DNA of 64,000 nucleotides from the IMG/VR virus record IMGVR_UViG_3300046804_003469, positions 1 to 64,000 of that record. One strand, written 5' to 3'. The notes beneath the pieces were generated by a model. The model ran no database searches. It saw nothing but the letters and a program-made list of their open reading frames with translations, and was not told the DNA's origin. Positions 16,899 through 24,246 of the stretch are shown one piece after another. The DNA is from a virus. Both the position numbers and the translations under genes were made by a program. How positions within the stretch are numbered: the first letter of the stretch is position 1; every line of letters begins with the position of its first letter.

Positions 16899-17750
16899 AT
16901 GAAAATAACTATACTTGGTTCTAGTGGTCAAATTGGAACTTACCTTACAGAATATTTGCGTGAAAAGGGTCACTATGTTTACGAGTTTGATGTTGTAAAC
17001 AATCCTCATGAGGATATGACTCAGATTCCAAATCCTCTTTTGGAAGAAAGAATTGCAGATTCTGATTTTGTATTCTTCCTTGCATTTGATGTTGGTGGAT
17101 CTCGTTATCTTAAAAAGTACCAACATACTTTCCAATTTATTAATAATAATTGCCGTTTGATGGCAAATGCTTTTACTATACTTCAGAAGTATAATAAGAG
17201 ATTTATTTTTGCTTCGTCTCAGATGAGCAATATGAGTTATTCTCCTTATGGAGTTCTTAAGAACGTTGGAGAACTTTATACTAAATCCTTGAATGGTTTG
17301 ATTGTAAAGTTTTGGAATGTCTATGGTATTGAAAAGGATCATGAAAAAGCACATGTCATCACAGACTTTATTCGTAAAGGATTTGAGACTGGTGTGATTG
17401 ATATGATGACTGATGGTGAAGAAGAAAGAGATTTTCTTTATGCTGAAGACTGCTGTGAAGCATTAGAAATAGTGATGGAAAAATATACTGAATTTACATA
17501 TGAAGATGATCTTCATATTACAAGTTTCAAAAACACTAAAATTAGAGATGTTGCCAGTATTATATCTGGACAGTTTAATTTGATTGGAATGCATGACGTA
17601 AAAGTTCAACCATCAGAAGAAAAAGATAGTGTTCAATTAGATAAAAGAAATCAAGCGAGTACTTTTATTACAAAATGGTGGATTCCAAAGACAACAATTG
17701 ATCAAGGTATTGCAAAAGTATTTGAGGAAATGAAGAATGATCGGAAATAA
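16899..17750 (+). CDS. NAD-dependent epimerase-like SDR protein
   Basis: A 283-residue SDR enzyme: ITILGSSGQIGTYLTEYL, FLAFDVGGSRY, SSQMSNMSYSPYGVLK with a YxxxK pair, VKFWNVYG and RDFLYAEDCCEAL. The missing third glycine in the nucleotide loop (GSSGQIG) is common in atypical SDRs. The substrate is unknown. The end overlaps the third GT11 gene by 14 bp. Confidence 0.72.
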   Translation: MKITILGSSGQIGTYLTEYLREKGHYVYEFDVVNNPHEDMTQIPNPLLEERIADSDFVFFLAFDVGGSRYLKKYQHTFQFINNNCRLMANAFTILQKYNKRFIFASSQMSNMSYSPYGVLKNVGELYTKSLNGLIVKFWNVYGIEKDHEKAHVITDFIRKGFETGVIDMMTDGEEERDFLYAEDCCEALEIVMEKYTEFTYEDDLHITSFKNTKIRDVASIISGQFNLIGMHDVKVQPSEEKDSVQLDKRNQASTFITKWWIPKTTIDQGIAKVFEEMKNDRK

Positions 17751-18591
17751 TACTATTGGTACAATGGGACGTTTGGGAAATCAAATGTTTCAGTATGCAT
17801 CATTAAAGGGAATTGCTGTCAATAATGGATTTGAGTATACAATACCGCCACAAAATCCTCAGATTCAAATTGATAATTATGGTCTTTTAGAGGCATTTGA
17901 ATTATCCACCAATAAAAATATTGGTTGGAGTGAATCTGAGTTTGGAATACAGGAAAGGTTCTTTCATTTCGATGAAGAACTTTTTAACAATTGTAGGGAT
18001 GATGTAAATTTGGTCGGATTTTTTCAATCTGAAAAGTACTTTAAACATATTGAAAAAGAACTTCGTCAGGATTTTACTTTTAAATCGGATTGGTTAACTC
18101 CATGTCTTGAATTTAGAAAAGAATTTGAAAATCAAGAAGTTTTGTTTCTTCATGTTCGTAGGGGAGATCCAAATCTTTCTGATAAACGTGGGTTTAAATG
18201 GGCGTATGTGAATCTTCAGGATCAACATCCTGTTCAATCTTTAGAATATTATGAACAGGCATTGAAAGAATTTCCTGAAGATATGCCAGTGATTGTTTTT
18301 TCTGATTCAATTGAATGGTGTAAAGAGCAAGAAATTTTTAAACCAGATAGGTTTATGTTCTCTGAACCTGAGCATAAACATTCTGATGGTGCTTTAGTTC
18401 CTTACACTGATTTATGCTTGATGTCTTTATGTGATCATGCTATAATTGCGAATAGTTCTATGAGTTGGTGGGGTGCCTGGTTAATTAAAAATCCAAATAA
18501 AAAAGTAATTGCACCAAAAACTTGGTTTGGATCTGCCTATGCAGATAAAGATACTAAAGATCTTTATTGTGAAAATTGGATAGTACTATGA
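17737..18591 (+). CDS. GT11 family fucosyltransferase-like enzyme (copy 3)
   Basis: A 284-residue GT11 protein: TMGRLGNQMFQYASLKGIA, LHVRRGDPN (tyrosine of HxRRxDY replaced) and NSSMSWWGAWL. It resembles copy 1 (4701-5564) more than copy 2: both have a KYFKHIE segment, SDxIEWCKxQE and a DLCLMSLC stretch before the last motif. This suggests the copies arose by duplication within the cassette. Confidence 0.87.
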   Translation: MIGNNTIGTMGRLGNQMFQYASLKGIAVNNGFEYTIPPQNPQIQIDNYGLLEAFELSTNKNIGWSESEFGIQERFFHFDEELFNNCRDDVNLVGFFQSEKYFKHIEKELRQDFTFKSDWLTPCLEFRKEFENQEVLFLHVRRGDPNLSDKRGFKWAYVNLQDQHPVQSLEYYEQALKEFPEDMPVIVFSDSIEWCKEQEIFKPDRFMFSEPEHKHSDGALVPYTDLCLMSLCDHAIIANSSMSWWGAWLIKNPNKKVIAPKTWFGSAYADKDTKDLYCENWIVL

Positions 18592-18601
18592 AAATCTGAA
18601 G

Positions 18602-18865
18602 ATGATTAGAAAAATAAGAGTATTTTTATGGAGTATAGCTTTTGAATTAGAAAATATACTATACCCATATAGTGCATTTTCTGAAGAAGACTATTATATT
18701 AAAGTAAAAAATGATGAGACTGGTGAAAACTATTTGATTATAGATTGGATCAAAGCACACAAAGAACAAATAGAAAGATTACAAGAAGAAATGATATGGG
18801 TAAAATCTGAGTTGAATAGAATTCAAGAATCAATCAAAAATCATGACGATTATGGACAAAAATAA
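18602..18865 (+). CDS. Small coiled-coil protein, unknown function
   Basis: An 87-residue protein with an amphipathic N-terminus (FLWSIAFELENILYPY) and a C-terminal heptad region from residue 55 (HKEQIERLQEEMIWVKSELN). No family is recognised. It overlaps the GT25 gene by 23 bp and may be a scaffold or membrane-associated partner of the cassette enzymes, which is a guess from position only. Confidence 0.5.
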   Translation: MIRKIRVFLWSIAFELENILYPYSAFSEEDYYIKVKNDETGENYLIIDWIKAHKEQIERLQEEMIWVKSELNRIQESIKNHDDYGQK

Positions 18866-19658
18866 ATCAGCATACAAACTTAAAAATTTTGGGCCAGTAT
18901 ATTACCTAAATCTGGATGGTCAACCAGAAAGGGCACAATATATGGAGGATCAATTTAAGTATTGGGAAGTTGAAAACTACACTCGTATTTCTGCCTATGA
19001 TGGTAGAGAAGATGATTTGGGTGATATTATTAAAGGTAAATATCCAGATATGATGACATCTGGAGAAGTTGGATGCGTTACATCACACCTTAAAGCAATT
19101 AAGCATTGGTATGAAACTTCAGATAGTCCTTATGCGATTATTATGGAAGATGATTGTAATTTAGATCCAGTAAGATTTTGGAATTTTACTTGGGATGATT
19201 TTATTTGTAGAGTACCATATGATTGGGATGTAGTTCAAATTGCAATCATTTGTACTGGAGATATTCACGTAAGACTTCATAAGAGGTTTGTGAATGATTT
19301 CTCCACTGCTTGTTATATTATAAATCGTCATCATGCTGAAAAACTTTTAAAACATCATATTCGTGGTGACAAATATAAACTTGATAATGGTGTAAAACCT
19401 CGTCCTGTTGCTGATGATTTGATCTATAATTCTGGAAATACCTATAGCATTCCTCTACTTTTATATAAAATTGAATTGGGTTCTTCAATTCATCCTGAAC
19501 ATATTGACATTTTCCACAGAGCAAGTCATGATGGACTTGTCAATTTCTGGACTCAAAATGGAGCACAGTTTGCTATTGAATCTTTAATGGATTATGATCC
19601 ATATTTGGGGAGAGTTGTTGAAAATACCGCTGCTCAACAAGCACAACAACCCTCTTGA
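18843..19658 (+). CDS. GT25 family glycosyltransferase
   Basis: A 271-residue LPS-type glycosyltransferase: VYYLNLDGQPERAQYME, the GEVGCVTSHLKAIKHW helix and AIIMEDDCNL are the three GT25 motifs. Then TACYIINRHHAEKLLKH and PVADDLIYN form the later acceptor region. It closes the sugar cassette. Its TGA stop lies inside the -35 box of the porin promoter, so the end of this gene and the start of the next transcription unit share bases. Confidence 0.85.
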   Translation: MTIMDKNKSAYKLKNFGPVYYLNLDGQPERAQYMEDQFKYWEVENYTRISAYDGREDDLGDIIKGKYPDMMTSGEVGCVTSHLKAIKHWYETSDSPYAIIMEDDCNLDPVRFWNFTWDDFICRVPYDWDVVQIAIICTGDIHVRLHKRFVNDFSTACYIINRHHAEKLLKHHIRGDKYKLDNGVKPRPVADDLIYNSGNTYSIPLLLYKIELGSSIHPEHIDIFHRASHDGLVNFWTQNGAQFAIESLMDYDPYLGRVVENTAAQQAQQPS

Positions 19659-19683
19659 CATGATTGAAAAAGTAGTTTAGGAT
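19655..19683 (+). promoter_or_regulatory. Sigma70-type promoter before porin gene
   Basis: TTGACA (19655-19660), 17 bp, TAGGAT (19678-19683). The TGA at 19656-19658 is also the stop of the GT25 gene. A roughly 90-bp leader follows, containing a CTAAATA (19715-19721 region) resembling a late element and AT-rich TTAA repeats. Confidence 0.65.
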
Positions 19684-19781
19684 ATAAACCAATCTTAATA
19701 TTTAATTAAGACTCCTAAATAACGAAGACTTCTTTTTGTAAGAATTCTTTACATTTGTCGTTTAGTACACAAAACAAATTT

Positions 19782-21263
19782 ATGAAACTCAAACAACTGA
19801 TGCTTGCGCCTGTTGCTCTGGGAATGGTTGCTCCTGTTGCTGCGAATGCTGCAGATCTCAATATGGTAGCAGTCAACCAATATTCCTCGGAACAGGTTAC
19901 AAGCGTTTCACAACTGTCTGATGTGCAACCTACCGATTGGGCATATCAAGCACTTAGCAATCTTGTAGAGCGTTATGGTTGCGTCGCTGGTTATCCCAAC
20001 GGCACTTTTGGTGGTGGTCGTGCAATGACTCGTTATGAGGCAGCAGCACTTTTGAATGCTTGTCTGGATCGTGTAACTGAAGTTACCGATGAATTGAAGC
20101 GTCTTACTAATGAATTTGCTTCTGAACTTGCTGTTCTCCGTGGTCGTGTAGATAAACTGGAAGCACAAGTTGGTCAACTTGAAGCAACTCAATTTTCTAC
20201 CACCACAAAACTGCGTGGTGAAGCAACCTTTGTTCTCGGTGGTGTAGATGGTGCTCAACTCTCTAACGGAACTAATGTTGGAAATACTGCTTTCAACTAT
20301 GATCTCCGTCTGAATTTTGACACTTCGTTCACTGGTAAAGACCTGCTCCGTACTCGTCTGCGTTCGGGTAATTTCTCCAGTCAACCCTTTGGTTCTAGTT
20401 CGTCACTCTTCAAACTGGATAAGGCAGAAAGCACTGCTAACAGTGTTATTCTTGATCGTCTGTACTATCAGTTCCCCGCTCTCACTAAAGGTCTGACTCT
20501 GACTGCTGGTGCTCTGGTTCGTAACACCGAAATGGCGTGGGTTCCTACTGCATATAAGTCTGATATTCTGGACTTCTTTGCTGTTGCTGGTGCTCCTGGT
20601 GTTTATAACAAAGCAACTGGTGCTGGTTTTGGTGCCCAATGGGCACAATCTGGTAAGAAAGGTTTCGTTGCTGGTGTGAACTATGTTGCCCAAAATGGCA
20701 ATGATTCCACCAAAGGTGAATTTAACTCTACTGGTGCTCTGAATACTCTGGCACAGATTGGTTATCGTGCTCCTCAGTATGGTATTGCTTTTGGTTACCG
20801 TTATGGTACTGAAGGAACCCGTGTTCGTACTTTTAATGCTATTGATGGTGGTTCTGGTGTTCTTGCTCCTGGACAAACCTCTAACGGTTATGCTATCAAT
20901 GCTTATTGGCAACCAAAGACCTCTGGCATTATTCCTTCCATCAGTGCTGCTTATGGATGGAACAATGTGAGTGGTGCAACAACTCCTAATGGTGCTACTA
21001 ACTCTCAAACCTGGATGGCAGGTGTTCAGTGGAGTGATGTATTTGCTAAGGGTAATGCTGCTGGTTTTGCTATTGGTGCTCCTGGAAATGCTGCTTCTCT
21101 GGATTCTGATCAGAAAGCAATCATGTGGGAAACTTTCTATCGTTATAAAGTCAGTGACAACATCAGTATTACTCCTGCTGTGTTCTATGTTTCTAACAAC
21201 CAATCGTTTAGTGGTGCTTCCTCTAACTATGGTGGTGTGATTCAGACTAAGTTCACTTTCTGA
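19782..21263 (+). CDS. SLH-domain OprB-type porin (cyanobacterial outer-membrane porin)
   Basis: A 493-residue exported protein. The signal peptide is about residues 1-23 (cut after PVAANA). An SLH peptidoglycan-anchoring domain covers about residues 45-95 (PTDWAYQALSNLVERYGCVAG, then MTRYEAAALLN), followed by a short coiled coil (residues 105-140) and a beta-barrel rich in alternating strands that ends in KFTF with a terminal phenylalanine. This is the plan of the SomA/iron-uptake porins of cyanobacteria. Its GC content is visibly higher than the sugar cassette, suggesting host origin. ATG 19782 fits the signal peptide; an in-frame TTG upstream does not. Its role could be nutrient uptake or surface change during infection. 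Confidence 0.87.
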   Translation: MKLKQLMLAPVALGMVAPVAANAADLNMVAVNQYSSEQVTSVSQLSDVQPTDWAYQALSNLVERYGCVAGYPNGTFGGGRAMTRYEAAALLNACLDRVTEVTDELKRLTNEFASELAVLRGRVDKLEAQVGQLEATQFSTTTKLRGEATFVLGGVDGAQLSNGTNVGNTAFNYDLRLNFDTSFTGKDLLRTRLRSGNFSSQPFGSSSSLFKLDKAESTANSVILDRLYYQFPALTKGLTLTAGALVRNTEMAWVPTAYKSDILDFFAVAGAPGVYNKATGAGFGAQWAQSGKKGFVAGVNYVAQNGNDSTKGEFNSTGALNTLAQIGYRAPQYGIAFGYRYGTEGTRVRTFNAIDGGSGVLAPGQTSNGYAINAYWQPKTSGIIPSISAAYGWNNVSGATTPNGATNSQTWMAGVQWSDVFAKGNAAGFAIGAPGNAASLDSDQKAIMWETFYRYKVSDNISITPAVFYVSNNQSFSGASSNYGGVIQTKFTF

Positions 21264-21286
21264 TAAACTACTCACATTTTGAGTTG

Positions 21287-21314
21287 AACCACCCCAGAAA
21301 GGGGTGGTTTTTTT
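21287..21314 (+). terminator. Intrinsic terminator after porin
   Basis: A 9-bp GC-rich stem AACCACCCC / GGGGTGGTT with loop AGAAA, followed by seven T. It separates the porin unit from pstS. Confidence 0.9.
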
Positions 21315-21323
21315 AATTAAAAT

Positions 21324-21352
21324 CTTAACCAAATCTTAGTTGACCTTAAGAT
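21324..21352 (+). promoter_or_regulatory. Pho-box-like repeats before pstS
   Basis: Three 8-bp units starting CTTA: CTTAACCA at 21324, CTTAGTTG at 21335 and CTTAAGAT at 21345, with 11- and 10-bp steps. This resembles the cyanobacterial Pho box (tandem CTTAACCT-type repeats about one helical turn apart) that host PhoB binds. A -10-like TATTAT follows at 21363-21368 and there is no TTGACA, as expected if PhoB replaces the -35 contact. Control of cyanophage pstS by host PhoBR is known from related phages. Confidence 0.75.
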
Positions 21353-21403
21353 TGTCCTCTAGTATTATTACTTATGAAGTCAATTTACTTCTAAAAACTT
21401 TTT

Positions 21404-22369
21404 ATGAAACTTAAAAATTTTATTGCTATTGGTCTGGTTACTGCTCCTGTTGCTGCACTTGCTGGATCTTCTCTGAATGGTGCTGGTGCCACCTTCCCAT
21501 CACCAATTTATCAACGTTGGTTCCAAGATTATGCACGAACTTCTGGGAGTAGGGTTAATTATCAGTCCGTTGGTTCTGGTGCTGGTGTTCGCCAATTCCT
21601 TGCGGGAACAGTTGATTTCGCAGCAAGCGATGAACCAATCAAACCCGCAGAGGCAGCAAAAGTGAAACGTGGTGTCGTTCAAATTCCTATGGTAGGTGGA
21701 ACGATTGCTATTGCCTATAATAAAACTGGATGTACTCTGAAACTCTCTCAGAAACAAACTGTGGATATTTTTGCTGGACGTATTAAGGATTGGAAACAAC
21801 TTCCTAACTGTGGTAATGGTACTATTCGTGTGGTACATCGTGCTGATGCTTCTGGTACTACCTTTGCTTTCACTAACTCTCTTGAATCATTTGGTGGTTG
21901 GACTTATGGTGTTGCTAAATCCGTAAACTGGCCTACTGGTATTGCTTCTAAGGGTAACGAAGGTGTTGCTGGTACGATCAAAAACACTCCTGGTTCTATC
22001 GGTTATGTAAATACTGGATTTGTTCGTGCCAACAAACTCCAAGCAGCAGCAATTCAAAACAAGGCAGGTAAGTTCATTCTTCCTTCTGCTTCCACTGGTT
22101 CTGCTGCTCTGAATAGTATTACTCTAGATACAAACCTTGCAGGTGAAAATCCTAATCCTTCTGGTGTAAATGCATATCCCATTTCTACTCTGACATGGAT
22201 TCTTGCCTATAAGACTGGTAATGGTTCTAAGGCAGGTGATATTCGCTCTGCTCTAAACTATGCTCTAAGTTCTAAGGCACAGATGATTGCTGATGACCTT
22301 GGATATGTTCCTCTTGCTGGAAGTGTTCTAAACAAAGCACGTCTTGCAGTTGGTCGTATCGGTCAGTAA
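21404..22369 (+). CDS. pstS: Phosphate ABC transporter substrate-binding protein PstS
   Basis: A 321-residue periplasmic protein with a signal peptide (about residues 1-20) and the PstS phosphate-binding loops: LNGAGATFPSPIYQRW, YQSVGSGAGVRQFL, FAASDEP, and VHRADASGTTFAFTN, where the R-D-x-S-G-T group binds phosphate, then GNEGVAGTIKNTPGSIGYV. It captures phosphate for the host Pst transporter. It is preceded by a Pho-box-like element and follows the porin terminator. Base composition is host-like. Confidence 0.95.
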   Translation: MKLKNFIAIGLVTAPVAALAGSSLNGAGATFPSPIYQRWFQDYARTSGSRVNYQSVGSGAGVRQFLAGTVDFAASDEPIKPAEAAKVKRGVVQIPMVGGTIAIAYNKTGCTLKLSQKQTVDIFAGRIKDWKQLPNCGNGTIRVVHRADASGTTFAFTNSLESFGGWTYGVAKSVNWPTGIASKGNEGVAGTIKNTPGSIGYVNTGFVRANKLQAAAIQNKAGKFILPSASTGSAALNSITLDTNLAGENPNPSGVNAYPISTLTWILAYKTGNGSKAGDIRSALNYALSSKAQMIADDLGYVPLAGSVLNKARLAVGRIGQ

Positions 22370-22408
22370 ATTCCGACAAAATAAGTATCAGATAATACCA
22401 AGGGGTGC

Positions 22409-22437
22409 TTGACACCTCTTTATTTTTCCTATATAAT
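22409..22437 (+). promoter_or_regulatory. Consensus sigma70 promoter before hli genes
   Basis: TTGACA (22409-22414), exactly 17 bp, TATAAT (22432-22437), a perfect consensus. The first hli ATG is 28 bp further on. An ATG at 22405 lies upstream of the -10 and cannot be the start for this transcript. Confidence 0.85.
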
Positions 22438-22464
22438 TGTGTAACAATTCGTAATAAAACGAAA

Positions 22465-22674
22465 ATGACTGTAACAAAAAATGAATTTGGACAAATGAAT
22501 ATGTGGGCAAAAGAACCTTCGATGTATATGACGAAGGAAGATCTTGAACGTTATGGTATTGAACCTTATGCAGAAAAAGCGGAGAAAATGAATGGACGTT
22601 GGGCAATGCTCGGCATTATTGCTGGTGCTATTTCTTATGCTCTCACTGGTAAACTTTTCTTCGGAGTCTTCTGA
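22465..22674 (+). CDS. hli: High-light-inducible protein (Hli), copy 1
   Basis: A 69-residue Hli/Scp protein. The single chlorophyll-binding helix carries the motif EKMNGRWAMLG then TGKLFFGVF. It has an N-terminal extension of about 35 residues, longer than the second copy. Hli proteins bind chlorophyll and carotenoid and protect photosystem II from excess light. It heads a four-gene unit with a 54-residue protein, a second hli and a peroxiredoxin, all photo-oxidative stress related or likely so. Confidence 0.93.
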   Translation: MTVTKNEFGQMNMWAKEPSMYMTKEDLERYGIEPYAEKAEKMNGRWAMLGIIAGAISYALTGKLFFGVF

Positions 22675-22679
22675 TTGAT

Positions 22680-22844
22680 ATGAGTGCTGGAATGCTCGGG
22701 CAATTTAATCTTGCCCTTCAAGAACTTGTAGAATCAGGTGCCTGGGATAAAGATGATGAACTTAAAGTTTGCATCGCAGGCACCTTACCTAAAGATAAAT
22801 TTATTGTCATTCAAAACATTACTAAAAGAGGAGAAAAAAAATGA
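22680..22844 (+). CDS. Small conserved-looking protein between two hli genes
   Basis: A 54-residue protein (start MSAGMLGQFNLALQ, end TKRGEKK). It has an N-terminal amphipathic helix and a strand-rich LKVCIAGTLPKDKFIVIQNI. No family is recognised. It lies 5 bp after hli copy 1, and its TGA overlaps the ATG of hli copy 2 (ATGA). The AAAGAGGAG near its 3' end is the Shine-Dalgarno of the next gene. Confidence 0.6.
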   Translation: MSAGMLGQFNLALQELVESGAWDKDDELKVCIAGTLPKDKFIVIQNITKRGEKK

Positions 22845-22960
22845 AAAATCTTTTTACTGAGAAAGCAGAACGTATTAATGGTTGGGCTGCTATGATTGGA
22901 ATTATTGCTGGTATGGGTTCTTATCTTGCCACTGGTCAACTGATTCCTGGTGTATTCTGA
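22841..22960 (+). CDS. hli: High-light-inducible protein (Hli), copy 2, short form
   Basis: A 39-residue Hli: EKAERINGWAAMIGIIAG then TGQLIPGVF. The usual ExxNGRxAMxG helix motif has tryptophan in place of arginine. In Hli dimers that arginine normally pairs with the glutamate of the partner helix near the chlorophyll, so the change is unusual. A strong AGAGGAG site precedes the ATG. Confidence 0.9.
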   Translation: MKNLFTEKAERINGWAAMIGIIAGMGSYLATGQLIPGVF

Positions 22961-22971
22961 TGGAGGTTACT

Positions 22972-23496
22972 ATGCGTAAAGAAGGTTATCAAATTGCTCA
23001 AGTTGAATTTGTATTTCGTGAATCTGGCGAGTTTGTAACTCGTACAACTGAAGATCTTTTCAATGGAAAACGTGTTGTCATTTTTAGCCTGCCTGGTGCT
23101 TTCACTCCTACTTGCAGTGCCTATCAGTTACCTGGATTCGAAGAGAAATACAACGACTTTCTTGGTCTCGGCATCGACGATATTTATTGCGTCTCTGTTA
23201 ATGACGGGTTTGTGATGAACGCCTGGGCACAAGATCAAAACATTAAAAACGTAAAACTTATTCCCGATGGAAATGCTTATTTCACCCGTTCGATGGGTAT
23301 GCTCGTTCGTAAATCAAACCTTGGGTTCGGTGAGCGCAGTTGGCGTTACGCTGCTGTGGTGAATAACGGAATCATCGAAAAACTTTTTGTTGAGGATGGA
23401 CAACGTGATAATGCAGATTCTGATCCATATGAGGTAACAACTCCAGAAAATGTTTTAAATTATCTAACACTTTCACAAAAACCTGTTGCAGTTTAA
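22972..23496 (+). CDS. Peroxiredoxin (Prx5-like)
   Basis: A 174-residue thioredoxin-fold peroxidase: RVVIFSLPGAFTPTCSAYQL carries the peroxidatic cysteine in PTCS, VSVNDGFVMNAW follows, and the conserved arginine is in ERSWRYAAVV. It reduces hydrogen peroxide and alkyl peroxides with thiol donors such as glutaredoxin, which this phage also encodes. GGAGG at 22962-22966 is 5 bp before ATG 22972, which decides this start over ATG 22960. It is the last gene of the hli unit and is followed by a terminator. Confidence 0.9.
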   Translation: MRKEGYQIAQVEFVFRESGEFVTRTTEDLFNGKRVVIFSLPGAFTPTCSAYQLPGFEEKYNDFLGLGIDDIYCVSVNDGFVMNAWAQDQNIKNVKLIPDGNAYFTRSMGMLVRKSNLGFGERSWRYAAVVNNGIIEKLFVEDGQRDNADSDPYEVTTPENVLNYLTLSQKPVAV

Positions 23497-23502
23497 ATTT
23501 AT

Positions 23503-23529
23503 TCCCCCTTCTACAAGGGGGATTTTTTT
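23503..23529 (+). terminator. Intrinsic terminator after peroxiredoxin
   Basis: Stem TCCCCCTT / AAGGGGGA with loop CTAC, then seven T. The last T is the first base of the late promoter TATAAATA. Confidence 0.9.
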
Positions 23530-23536
23530 ATAAATA
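23529..23536 (+). promoter_or_regulatory. T4-type late promoter TATAAATA
   Basis: An exact match to the T4 late -10 TATAAATA, directly joined to the preceding terminator and 25 bp before the ATG of the first lysis-region gene. Confidence 0.75.
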
Positions 23537-23561
23537 TCTCAGTGTCGCAAAAATATTTCAA

Positions 23562-24233
23562 ATGACATTAGATCTTCATAACTTTTTTAAGTATTATGAT
23601 GATAGTAATTCAAACCATGTAGCAGCAGTTCAATGGTTAGAGGATAATCTTCCTGCTGAATATATGGATGACTCTGAAACTGAATGGGTTAGAATTTTTA
23701 GAACTAAACCTCCAACTCCAGCAGTATTAGATGTTCCCTACTTTAATCAAGTAGATAACTATAGAGATGCACATAGAACTTGTAACTCTTCATCGTGTGC
23801 TATGTGTCTTGCTTTCCTGAAACCAGGAAGCATCAAAGGTGATGATGAATATATTAAAAAAGTGTTCGCAATTGGAGATACTACTGACCATGCTGTACAG
23901 ACAAAAGTTCTGGCAGGTTATGGTGTTAAGTCACACTTTAGTTACAATCTTTCTTTTGCTGATATTGATAAGAGTCTTGATGCTGGGAAACCTGTCGTTA
24001 TTGGCATCTTACACAGGGGTCCTCTTTCTGCTCCTACTGGCGGTCACATGGTTGTAGTGATTGGTAAGACACCAGATGGTAAAGGTTATTACTGTAATGA
24101 TCCATATGGTTCATGTAATGATAATTACACTGGCCCAGTAACAAACGGTAAGAAAACCGTTTATACCAAAGCAATGCTCAAGTATCGTTGGTGCCCAGGT
24201 GGCAATGACGGTTGGGGTAGAATTTTCGACTGA
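23562..24233 (+). CDS. Endolysin-like C39-type peptidase with shared N-terminal module
   Basis: A 223-residue protein. Residues 1-48 form a small module (DLHNFFKYYDD, AVQWLEDNLP, EWVRIF) that is repeated in the next gene. The rest resembles C39-like peptidases: LDVPYFNQVDNY, a probable catalytic cysteine in CNSSSCAMCLAFL, GGHMVVVIG with the histidine, and YCNDPYG with the aspartate. It probably cuts peptidoglycan peptides during lysis. It stands first behind a late promoter, 13 bp before the lysozyme gene. Confidence 0.75.
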   Translation: MTLDLHNFFKYYDDSNSNHVAAVQWLEDNLPAEYMDDSETEWVRIFRTKPPTPAVLDVPYFNQVDNYRDAHRTCNSSSCAMCLAFLKPGSIKGDDEYIKKVFAIGDTTDHAVQTKVLAGYGVKSHFSYNLSFADIDKSLDAGKPVVIGILHRGPLSAPTGGHMVVVIGKTPDGKGYYCNDPYGSCNDNYTGPVTNGKKTVYTKAMLKYRWCPGGNDGWGRIFD

Positions 24234-24246
24234 TAGGAGAACAATC

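Noticed and set aside
20403-21332. 309-residue open frame on the minus strand over the porin gene
   Set aside because: It is antisense to a gene with a signal peptide, SLH domain, promoter and terminator; its composition is low complexity (Ser/Thr/Arg) as expected of a reversed barrel gene.
22405-22464. Upstream ATG (22405) as start of the first hli
   Set aside because: It lies upstream of the -10 box of the consensus promoter; ATG 22465 fits the known Hli start and transcript.
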